From: Ohtaekwangia kribbensis
GTDB lineage: Bacteria; Bacteroidota; Bacteroidia; Cytophagales; Cyclobacteriaceae
Length of the DNA: 64,000 bases
Assembly: GCF_042676245.1 (NCBI RefSeq)
Contig: NZ_JBHTKA010000001.1
Span: 992,001-1,056,000 of the forward strand
Direction: 5' to 3'
This document shows positions 44,863-51,565 of this stretch, piece after piece (positions within the stretch are counted from its first letter, which is position 1; each line of letters starts with the position of its first letter). The notes below the pieces were generated by a model. It did not search any database, was not told where the DNA came from, and saw nothing but the letters and a program-made list of their open reading frames with translations. Both the position numbers and the translations under genes were made by a program.

Positions 44863-45789
44863 ATGAAGATCTATCACGGCATCGATGACTTTACGAGATT
44901 AGACTACGCGGTTGTTACCAGCGGCACTTTTGATGGTGTTCACGTTGGTCACCAGAAAATATTGAACAGATTACGCGAGATTGCTTCGCGCAACAACGGC
45001 GAGACTGTTGTCATCACGTTCTGGCCTCACCCGCGACTCGTGCTGCATCCGGAAGATGATACACTAAAGTTACTCAATACCTTCGAAGAGAAAGCAGAGC
45101 TGCTGAAAGAGCAAGGTATACAACACCTCATTCGAATACCTTTCACGAAAGAATTCTCCCAGTATACTTCCGAAGAGTTTATTCAGAAGATATTGGTAGA
45201 GACGATTGGTACCAAAAAACTTGTTATCGGTTACGATCATCGCTTTGGTCACAATCGTGAAGGCAGCTTCGAACAACTCAAGATCAATGCGCCACGCTAC
45301 GGCTTTGAAGTAGAAGAAATTCCAAGACAGGATGTTGATCATGTTGGTGTAAGCTCTTCAAAAGTTCGAAAGGCTCTGGAAGAAGGCGACATCGACACAA
45401 CTACTCATTTTCTGGCCCGCCCTTATGCGCTTACCGGTCGCGTTGTAATGGGCGATAAATTAGGACGATTACTCGGATACCCTACTGCCAACATCGAGAT
45501 CGACACAAAATACAAACTTATTCCCGCGGATGGTATATATGCTGTAACCGTACTGCATGAACACACCACCTATAAAGGTATGCTATATATAGGCAACCGC
45601 CCAACCGTAAACGGAACCAAGCGCAACATTGAAGTAAACATCTTTGATTTCGTGAAAGATATATATGGCGAGTCACTGACGCTTTACTTCCACAAACTGA
45701 TTCGTGGCGATGCTAAGTTCAGTGATCTGGAAGGGTTGAAAGTTCAATTGGGTATTGATAAGCAGGATGCGCTTCGTATTCTCGGATAG
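44863..45789 (+). CDS. ribF: Bifunctional riboflavin kinase/FAD synthetase
   Basis: Converts riboflavin to FMN and FMN to FAD. The 308 residues start with an adenylyltransferase domain (SGTFDGVHVGHQKILNRL, PFTKEFSQYTSEEF, GYDHRFGHNREG) and continue with a kinase domain (GDKLGRLLGYPTANI, IGNRPTVNGTKRNIEV). Standard two-domain form. ATG at 44863. Single gene; a repeat element follows its stop. Confidence 0.95.
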   Translation: MKIYHGIDDFTRLDYAVVTSGTFDGVHVGHQKILNRLREIASRNNGETVVITFWPHPRLVLHPEDDTLKLLNTFEEKAELLKEQGIQHLIRIPFTKEFSQYTSEEFIQKILVETIGTKKLVIGYDHRFGHNREGSFEQLKINAPRYGFEVEEIPRQDVDHVGVSSSKVRKALEEGDIDTTTHFLARPYALTGRVVMGDKLGRLLGYPTANIEIDTKYKLIPADGIYAVTVLHEHTTYKGMLYIGNRPTVNGTKRNIEVNIFDFVKDIYGESLTLYFHKLIRGDAKFSDLEGLKVQLGIDKQDALRILG

Positions 45790-46014
45790 TCGTTATCCGT
45801 TATCGGTTAATCGTAAATACAAAATCCAATTTCATAAAAGGAATCACGAAGAAGACACAAAGTTGCAGAGAAAGCTTTGTGTAACTCTGCGTCTTCTTCG
45901 TGCTCTCAGTGCAATGGGATTTTAAAATCGTTATCGCTAACTTTTACTTAATTTGGTCAACGTAATCCGGGCCTCACCCTCGGATAACGATTAACCCATT
46001 TACGATTAACGAAC
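45789..46014. repeat. Inverted-repeat element between ribF and acetoacetate-CoA ligase
   Basis: AGTCGTTATCCGTTATCGGTTAATCG at the left is mirrored by CGGATAACGATTAACCC and TTACGATTAACG at the right. Inside lies a hairpin at 45845-45902. Together with 18965-19184 and 33318-33466 it forms a family. The right end abuts the start of the next gene. Confidence 0.5.
45845..45902. repeat. 58-nt near-perfect hairpin
   Basis: CACGAAGAAGAC...AAAG pairs with CTTTGTGTAACTCTGCGTC...CGTG, about 28 bp per arm with three or four mismatches. Words such as CTCTGCGTCTTCTTCGTG recur in intergenic repeats of many unrelated bacteria. It sits inside the larger inverted repeat. Confidence 0.6.
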
Positions 46015-46018
46015 CACC

Positions 46019-47962
46019 ATGCTCTGGAGTCCATCAAAAGAATTCATATCGCAATCAAACCTCGTTCGCTACCAGCAATGGCTGAAAGAGAAGAAGCAGT
46101 TGCACTTCAACGACTATCATTCTCTATGGCAATGGTCCGTTGATAACATCGAGGCTTTCTGGGAAAGTATATGGCAGTACTTCGATGTTATACACGATGG
46201 TTCCTATACGCACGTGGTGCAAGGCTCCATGCCGCATTGCCGGTGGTTCGAAGGCACAAGCCTCAACTATGCGGAACATATATTTCGTAAGGCAAACACA
46301 CAGCATCCTGCGATCATCTTCAAGAATGAAGCAGAACCAATACAGGAAATATACTGGGACTCACTTACAGCGCAAACAGCTTCTCTTCAACAGTATCTCA
46401 AAGCTCACAACGTAGTGGCTGGTGATCGCGTAGCGGCTTACCTGCCGGGATGTCCGGAGGCAACTATTGCGTTTCTGGCAACCAATGCGTTGGGGGCAGT
46501 GTGGTCAAGTTGTTCGCCAGACTTCGGGACAAATGCTGTGATCGATCGCTTTGCACAGATCGAGCCCAAAATACTCATCGCTACCGACAGCTATCAATAC
46601 AACGGAAAGATGTTTGACAAGCAAGAGGTGATACAAGAACTTATCAAGTCACTGCCATCGCTGGAACAAGTCATCATCGTTTCTTCAAAAGATATAGTAC
46701 CCGTTTCTGCTAAACCTATCGCATTATGGAAAGAAGTTACAGCTAACAAAACAGCAAAGCTTGAGTTTGAACGCGTTCCATTTGCACATCCGATCTGGAT
46801 TCTATACTCCTCCGGAACTACCGGTTTACCAAAAGCAATTACACATTCCCACGGAGGTATATTACTGGAGCAACTCAAGTACGGCACCTTCCATAACGAC
46901 TTTAAGCCTGGTGAACGTTGCTTCTGGTATACCACTACCGGCTGGATGATGTGGAACTATATTCACGGTAGTTTACTTGCAGGCGCTACCATGGTGCTAT
47001 ACGATGGCAGTCCGGCCTACCCGACCCTAAATATACTCTGGCAGTTCACACAAGATGCCGGTATACATCACTTCGGTACCAGCGCAGGTTTTATACTTGC
47101 CAATATCAAAGGTGGTACACATCCTGCAAAAGACTTTAACCTCAGCTCTCTCCGATCGATCAGTTCTACCGGCAGTACATTGCCACCGGAAGGTTTCGAC
47201 TGGGTATATAAAGAAATAAAGCACGATCTGTGGCTTGCCTCGATGAGCGGAGGCACCGATGTGTGCAGTGCATTTGTAGGCGGTATGCCAACGCTACCGG
47301 TATATTCTGGAGAGATACAATGCCGTGCGTTAGGATGCAGACTGGAGGCGTTTGATGAAGATGGCAAGTCGCTTTCACGGCAAGTCGGAGAAATGGTAAT
47401 CACCAAACCTATGCCTTCCATGCCGGTATATTTCTGGAACGATCCCGACTATAAACGTTATGCGGAAAGTTACTTTGAAATGTACCCCGGAGTATGGCGC
47501 CATGGTGATTGGACGGAGATCACCGAACATAACGGAGTGATTATCTATGGGCGTTCCGATGCAACGCTGAATCGTGCCGGTGTGCGCATTGGCACCAGCG
47601 AAATATACCGGGCAGTCGATAAAGTAAGAGAAGTAAAAGACAGCCTCATTATCTGCATCGAGAAAAAAGACGGAGAATTCTGGATGCCGTTGTTCGTGGT
47701 GATGCAGGAGAATGTTGAACTGACCGCTGATATTAAAAAGAAGATCAACACAACCATTCGAAGTGACTATAGTCCACGGCACGTGCCAGACGAAATCATT
47801 GCCGTGTCGGATATACCGTATACGATCAGCGGAAAGAAAACCGAAACACCAGTTAAAAAGATACTGATGGGGAAAGATCCGAAACAGGTTGTAAACGCAG
47901 GTGCGTTGAAAAACCCGGAGTCGATGGATTTCTTTATCCGATTAAACCAGAATAAAAATTAA
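46019..47962 (+). CDS. Acetoacetate--CoA ligase
   Basis: A 647-residue adenylate-forming enzyme that activates acetoacetate to acetoacetyl-CoA with ATP. The motif YSSGTTGLPKAITHSHGG is the AMP-binding signature. The N-terminal WSPSKEFISQSNLVRYQQWL and the segment VWSSCSPDFGTNAVIDRFAQI and the end RHVPDEIIAVSDIPYTISGK fit acetoacetyl-CoA synthetases closely and distinguish them from acetyl-CoA synthetase. ATG at 46019, directly after a repeat. A 3-hydroxyacyl-CoA dehydrogenase elsewhere in the window could use its product. Confidence 0.93.
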   Translation: MLWSPSKEFISQSNLVRYQQWLKEKKQLHFNDYHSLWQWSVDNIEAFWESIWQYFDVIHDGSYTHVVQGSMPHCRWFEGTSLNYAEHIFRKANTQHPAIIFKNEAEPIQEIYWDSLTAQTASLQQYLKAHNVVAGDRVAAYLPGCPEATIAFLATNALGAVWSSCSPDFGTNAVIDRFAQIEPKILIATDSYQYNGKMFDKQEVIQELIKSLPSLEQVIIVSSKDIVPVSAKPIALWKEVTANKTAKLEFERVPFAHPIWILYSSGTTGLPKAITHSHGGILLEQLKYGTFHNDFKPGERCFWYTTTGWMMWNYIHGSLLAGATMVLYDGSPAYPTLNILWQFTQDAGIHHFGTSAGFILANIKGGTHPAKDFNLSSLRSISSTGSTLPPEGFDWVYKEIKHDLWLASMSGGTDVCSAFVGGMPTLPVYSGEIQCRALGCRLEAFDEDGKSLSRQVGEMVITKPMPSMPVYFWNDPDYKRYAESYFEMYPGVWRHGDWTEITEHNGVIIYGRSDATLNRAGVRIGTSEIYRAVDKVREVKDSLIICIEKKDGEFWMPLFVVMQENVELTADIKKKINTTIRSDYSPRHVPDEIIAVSDIPYTISGKKTETPVKKILMGKDPKQVVNAGALKNPESMDFFIRLNQNKN

Positions 47963-47975
47963 TCATCCGCAGTGT

Positions 47976-48095
47976 ATGACCAAAGTAATCAAAACAACCT
48001 TTGACGAAGAGTACAAACTGAAGGATGAAGCATTGCTCGCACGTACACCGCTGCAGCGATGGGAATATGCCTATCGTATGAGACAGAAAATGTAG
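47976..48095 (+). CDS. Possible small protein, 39 residues
   Basis: ATG at 47976, 13 nt after the ligase stop. The 39-residue frame is hydrophilic (TTFDEEYKLKDEALLARTPLQRWEYAYRM) with a natural-looking composition and no signal or membrane part. The position and codon usage make it a candidate; no family is recognised. Confidence 0.4.
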   Translation: MTKVIKTTFDEEYKLKDEALLARTPLQRWEYAYRMRQKM

Positions 48096-48149
48096 AAGCC
48101 TGGCGTGAATTACTCGTTTAAAGGAATGAAAGTTACCGTGAAGAAATTA

Positions 48150-48251
48150 TCATGGGCGTGCGTGCGCGAGCGTGATCTCAACAAAAAACACGAAAGCAAT
48201 CAACCCGAAATAAAGCGCTACGTTAATATACTCTTTAGCTGTCCCCATCAT
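48150..48251 (-). CDS. Possible single-helix membrane peptide, 33 residues
   Basis: Minus strand, ATG at 48251 (a second ATG is next to it), stop at 48150. The product is 33 residues: a short polar start, a hydrophobic helix (VALYFGLIAFVFFVEITL) and a short basic tail. A perfect -7 box (TACGTTTG) lies 20 nt upstream on the same strand. It is encoded divergently from cydAB, 113 nt from the cydA start. Small subunits of cytochrome bd (CydX-like) are of this size, but the divergent strand and weak resemblance mean this is only an idea. Confidence 0.4.
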   Translation of the reverse strand: MMGTAKEYINVALYFGLIAFVFFVEITLAHARP

Positions 48252-48271
48252 CCTGCAGGATAAAATTATTG

Positions 48272-48279
48272 CAAACGTA
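48272..48279 (-). promoter_or_regulatory. -7 box upstream of the small membrane peptide
   Basis: TACGTTTG on the minus strand matches TAnnTTTG exactly. A TTTTG lies 15 nt further upstream, nearer than the normal -33. Confidence 0.4.
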
Positions 48280-48325
48280 TCCTGTAATCTATTTCAAAAC
48301 TTAATCTCATTTACTGCGATTTCCC

Positions 48326-48356
48326 TTTGCTGCTTCGTCATTGTGGTGTAGCTTTA
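48326..48356 (+). promoter_or_regulatory. Promoter of cydAB
   Basis: TTTG at 48326-48329 and TAGCTTTA at 48349-48356 (seven of eight of TAnnTTTG) are separated by 19 nt. The cydA ATG follows 7 nt later, so the transcript should have a very short leader. Confidence 0.5.
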
Positions 48357-48363
48357 AAACCCG

Positions 48364-49794
48364 ATGGACGTAGAAATTCTCTCCCGCATACAATTCGCTT
48401 TTACAATTGCTTTCCATTACATCTATCCGCCACTGAGTATAGGACTTGGTTTGGTGATGGTGTTCATGGAAGGAATGTACCTGCGCACCGGCCAGGAAAT
48501 ATACCAGCAGATGACACGCTTCTGGGTAAAAATATTCGCACTGATCTTCGGCATTGGCGTAGCAACAGGTATCGTTATGGAGTTTGAGTTCGGCACCAAC
48601 TGGGCTGTATACTCGCGATACGTTGGTGATGTTTTTGGAAGTGCACTGGCAGCAGAAGGTATCTTTGCATTTGCTCTTGAATCGGGTTTCCTCGGTATAT
48701 TAATCTTTGGGTGGAATCGTGTAAGTCCAAGAGTACATTTCTTCTCTACGATCATGGTAACACTGGGTTCGATGTTCTCTGCCATCTGGATCGTAGTAGC
48801 AAACTCCTGGCAACAAACACCAACCGGCTATCACATTGTTGGTGAAGGCATGAAAGCTCGTGCTGAGATCACCGACTTCTGGGCGATGGTGTTCAATCCT
48901 TCTTCCATCGAACGAATATCGCACGTTTGGTCTGGGGCATTTCTCGCAGGCGCATTTCTCGTTACGAGTGTAAGCGCGTGGTATATATTAAAGGGTAAAT
49001 ATATAGAGCTGTCCAAAGCATCTTTCAAGATTGCTTTATCGGTGGCGGCAGTTACTTCACTGCTACAGTTATTTACCGGGCACAAATCTGCTGATGTTGT
49101 AGCACACTATCAACCGGCCAAGCTTGCAGCGATGGAAGGTCACTTCGATTCATTGAAAGCGGCAGACCTATATCTTTTCGGATGGGTAAATAAGAAAGAA
49201 CAGACTACGACCGGTGTAGCTATACCCCGAGGCTTGTCCTATTTTGTGCATGGTGATATTGACAAGCCCATTCGCGGGCTCAATAGCTTTCCCGAGAATG
49301 AACGTCCGGGGGCTGTAAACTTTGTCTTTCAAACGTATCACCTCATGATTGCCATCGGTATGGCGTTGATCGCCCTGTCGCTATATTCTGTTTACCTGTG
49401 GTGGCGCGGAACACTTTTCGATAAGCGCTGGCTGTTGTGGATCTTTGTATGGGCCGTATTGTTACCTCAGATAGCCAACCAGGTAGGCTGGTATACCGCT
49501 GAAGTCGGAAGACAACCGTGGGTAGTCTATGGACTGCTTCGAACTTCCGATGCTTTATCGGAAGCCGTCACGGCCAACCAGGTTATGTTCTCGCTCATCA
49601 TGTTCACACTGGTATATATACTGCTCTTCGCCTTATTTATATACCTGCTGAACAAAAAAATAACACACGGCCCGTACGATCATCACGATGACGAACACAG
49701 TCCGCGACACATGGAGATGGCAGGATCATTTACATCCGAACATCCCACGGAAGCAACACCGGCAACGCGTGGTAAAGATTCAGAAAGTATATAA
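48364..49794 (+). CDS. cydA: Cytochrome bd ubiquinol oxidase subunit I
   Basis: CydA carries the hemes and the quinol site of the high-affinity cytochrome bd oxidase. The 476-residue protein has about nine transmembrane helices. Ligands are visible as His18 (FTIAFHYIYP), the later ISHVWSGAFLAGAFLV His, and the conserved GRQPWVVYGLLRTSDA block beside the Met ligand region. The Q loop is short, as in non-enterobacterial types. ATG at 48364, preceded by a good promoter. cydB follows after 20 nt. Confidence 0.95.
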   Translation: MDVEILSRIQFAFTIAFHYIYPPLSIGLGLVMVFMEGMYLRTGQEIYQQMTRFWVKIFALIFGIGVATGIVMEFEFGTNWAVYSRYVGDVFGSALAAEGIFAFALESGFLGILIFGWNRVSPRVHFFSTIMVTLGSMFSAIWIVVANSWQQTPTGYHIVGEGMKARAEITDFWAMVFNPSSIERISHVWSGAFLAGAFLVTSVSAWYILKGKYIELSKASFKIALSVAAVTSLLQLFTGHKSADVVAHYQPAKLAAMEGHFDSLKAADLYLFGWVNKKEQTTTGVAIPRGLSYFVHGDIDKPIRGLNSFPENERPGAVNFVFQTYHLMIAIGMALIALSLYSVYLWWRGTLFDKRWLLWIFVWAVLLPQIANQVGWYTAEVGRQPWVVYGLLRTSDALSEAVTANQVMFSLIMFTLVYILLFALFIYLLNKKITHGPYDHHDDEHSPRHMEMAGSFTSEHPTEATPATRGKDSESI

Positions 49795-49814
49795 CAGCGT
49801 ATAACGAATAACGC

Positions 49815-50849
49815 ATGAACACATTTGCAGGTATAGATTTCCCAACGTGGTGGTTCCTGGTGATCGGAGCAGTATTTACCGGCTACGCCATTCTCGATGG
49901 CTTTGATCTCGGTGCCGGTGCGTTGCATTTATTCTTCAACAAAGAAACCAGCAGACGCACGGCACTCAATGCTATAGGCCCCGTGTGGGATGGTAACGAA
50001 GTATGGTTGGTTATCGGAGGTGGTGCACTGTTTGCCGGTTTCCCGGAAGTTTATGCCTCACTCCTCTCTGCGTTCTATATACCGTTCATGATATTTCTAG
50101 TAGCATTGATCTTTCGTGCAGTCTCCATCGAATTCAGAAGTAAAGAACCGATGCTCTGGTGGCGCAAGATGTGGGACATCAGTTACTGTCTCTCCAGCGG
50201 ACTGCTTGCATTTCTGTTAGGATTTATACTCGGCAATGTAGCCATCGGTATACCACTTGATAAAGACCACATCTACCGTGGCGACTTCGCAGACTTTATC
50301 AACCCCTACTCGATCATGGTCGGTATAACTTCACTCGCATTGTTTATGATGCACGGAGCTATATACCTGGTTATGAAAACAGAAGACCGGTTATACGCCA
50401 AGCTCACCATCATCGTACGCAGAACCACCATATTCTTTGTGATCAGTTTTGTCATCACATCCTTCTATACCCTGCTATATATACCACACCTGGTCGATCA
50501 GATTCATGATAGTCCCGGCATGTTTATACTTCCCGTGATCATGGTCCTCGCCATTGCCAACATCACGCGCCAGATCTCCAAACGAAAATACCTGCTGGCC
50601 TTCCTGTCTTCCGCAGTAGTCATCAGTGTAGCCCTGATCATAGTATCGCTGGAATTATACCCGACCATAATTTATTCACCACAAACCCCAGCCAACAGCC
50701 TCACCGTATACAACTCCGCCTCCTCCAACAAAACACTCGGCATCATGCTCACCGTAGCCGCCATCGGAGTCCCGCTGGTAGCTGCCTACACCACCTTCGT
50801 CTTCTGGACGTTTAAGGGGAAGGTGAAGCTGGATGAAACAAGTTACTGA
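49815..50849 (+). CDS. cydB: Cytochrome bd ubiquinol oxidase subunit II
   Basis: Second subunit of the bd oxidase. The 344-residue multi-spanning protein contains FTGYAILDGFDLGAGALHLF and GPVWDGNEVWLVIGGGALFAGFPEVYA, both hallmark CydB segments. ATG at 49815. cydB ends in front of an inverted repeat and gldC. Confidence 0.95.
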   Translation: MNTFAGIDFPTWWFLVIGAVFTGYAILDGFDLGAGALHLFFNKETSRRTALNAIGPVWDGNEVWLVIGGGALFAGFPEVYASLLSAFYIPFMIFLVALIFRAVSIEFRSKEPMLWWRKMWDISYCLSSGLLAFLLGFILGNVAIGIPLDKDHIYRGDFADFINPYSIMVGITSLALFMMHGAIYLVMKTEDRLYAKLTIIVRRTTIFFVISFVITSFYTLLYIPHLVDQIHDSPGMFILPVIMVLAIANITRQISKRKYLLAFLSSAVVISVALIIVSLELYPTIIYSPQTPANSLTVYNSASSNKTLGIMLTVAAIGVPLVAAYTTFVFWTFKGKVKLDETSY

Positions 50850-50932
50850 TGTGTTGAAGTGTTCATGTGTTAAGGTATTGATGTTAAATACCGTCCGACC
50901 TCAACACTTCAACACCTCAACACTTCAACACA
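50850..50932. repeat. Inverted repeat after cydB
   Basis: TGTGTTGAAGTGTT followed by CATGTGTTAAGG (from 50850) is mirrored by CCTCAACACTTCAACACCTCAACACTTCAACACA up to 50932, about 34 bases per arm with few mismatches. The right arm is itself a tandem of CTCAACACTTCAACAC. Related in style to the repeats at 10708 and 36249. It could terminate cydAB. Confidence 0.55.
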
Positions 50933-50938
50933 ATTCTT

Positions 50939-50946
50939 TATTTTTG
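50939..50946 (+). promoter_or_regulatory. -7 box of the gldC promoter
   Basis: TATTTTTG matches TAnnTTTG and ends 5 nt before the gldC ATG, so the mRNA should be leaderless or nearly so. Confidence 0.45.
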
Positions 50947-50951
50947 CTCCC

Positions 50952-51287
50952 ATGAAAAAGTCAACCATAAATTTCTCTGTCGAGCTGGATCATAATAATG
51001 TGCCGGATAAAATCCTGTGGGATGCTACTGATAAGCCGGATCCAGGCCTTTCGGAAACCAAGTCCATGAGTGTGGCACTTTGGGATCATAAGCATAAGAA
51101 TACACTTCGCATCGATCTGTGGACGAAGGATATGCCCGTGCACGAAATGAAGCGTTTTTATATTGATTGCATTGGTGGTCTGGCACAAAGTGCTCTTACC
51201 GCTACGGGTGATGAATATATAGCGAACGAGATCAACGCGTTGTGTGAGCGCCTTGTAAAGCACATCCAGAATACAAAAGACGAATAA
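50952..51287 (+). CDS. gldC: Gliding motility protein GldC
   Basis: A 111-residue protein matching GldC of gliding Bacteroidota, needed for, or stimulating, gliding in Flavobacterium johnsoniae. Recognisable are INFSVELDHNNVPDKILWDA, KSMSVALWDHKHKNTLRIDLW and KDMPVHEMKRFYIDCIGGLAQS. It is soluble without a signal peptide. Starts with ATG. Confidence 0.92.
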   Translation: MKKSTINFSVELDHNNVPDKILWDATDKPDPGLSETKSMSVALWDHKHKNTLRIDLWTKDMPVHEMKRFYIDCIGGLAQSALTATGDEYIANEINALCERLVKHIQNTKDE

Positions 51288-51304
51288 ACAGCACCCTCCC
51301 GCTG

Positions 51305-51373
51305 TCAGAAAAGTATCAGGTATAGATAGAGTCGCGGATTTTTACCGCTCCACTCGTCTTTTCTGATACTTTT
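51305..51373 (+). terminator. Complex hairpin after gldC
   Basis: TCAGAAAAG (51305-51313) can pair with CTTTTCTGA (51358-51366), and AAAAGTATCAG (51309-51319) with CTGATACTTTT (51363-51373), two mutually exclusive folds. A T-rich run follows, consistent with termination of gldC. Confidence 0.4.
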
Positions 51374-51565
51374 TCTTTTAAAAAGAAAGCCTGAAAAACC
51401 TCTTCTTTTCCCTCCTTTAATTGGTCCAGCGTTACAACAAGTGATTTCAAACGTTTGTTTTTTGTAGAATTTTTGTACTTTTCGATAAGAAACTCGGTAT
51501 GCATACTATTTCGGGTTTCTGAAAAACGGAAGTCATAATCCTAAGAACCAAACCAAATTGTATCT

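Noticed and set aside
51316..51504. Minus-strand frame of 62 residues between gldC and the TonB receptor
   Set aside because: It overlaps the hairpin after gldC, has Lys/Glu-rich composition without a recognisable pattern and no promoter match, so it is more likely to be a chance frame.
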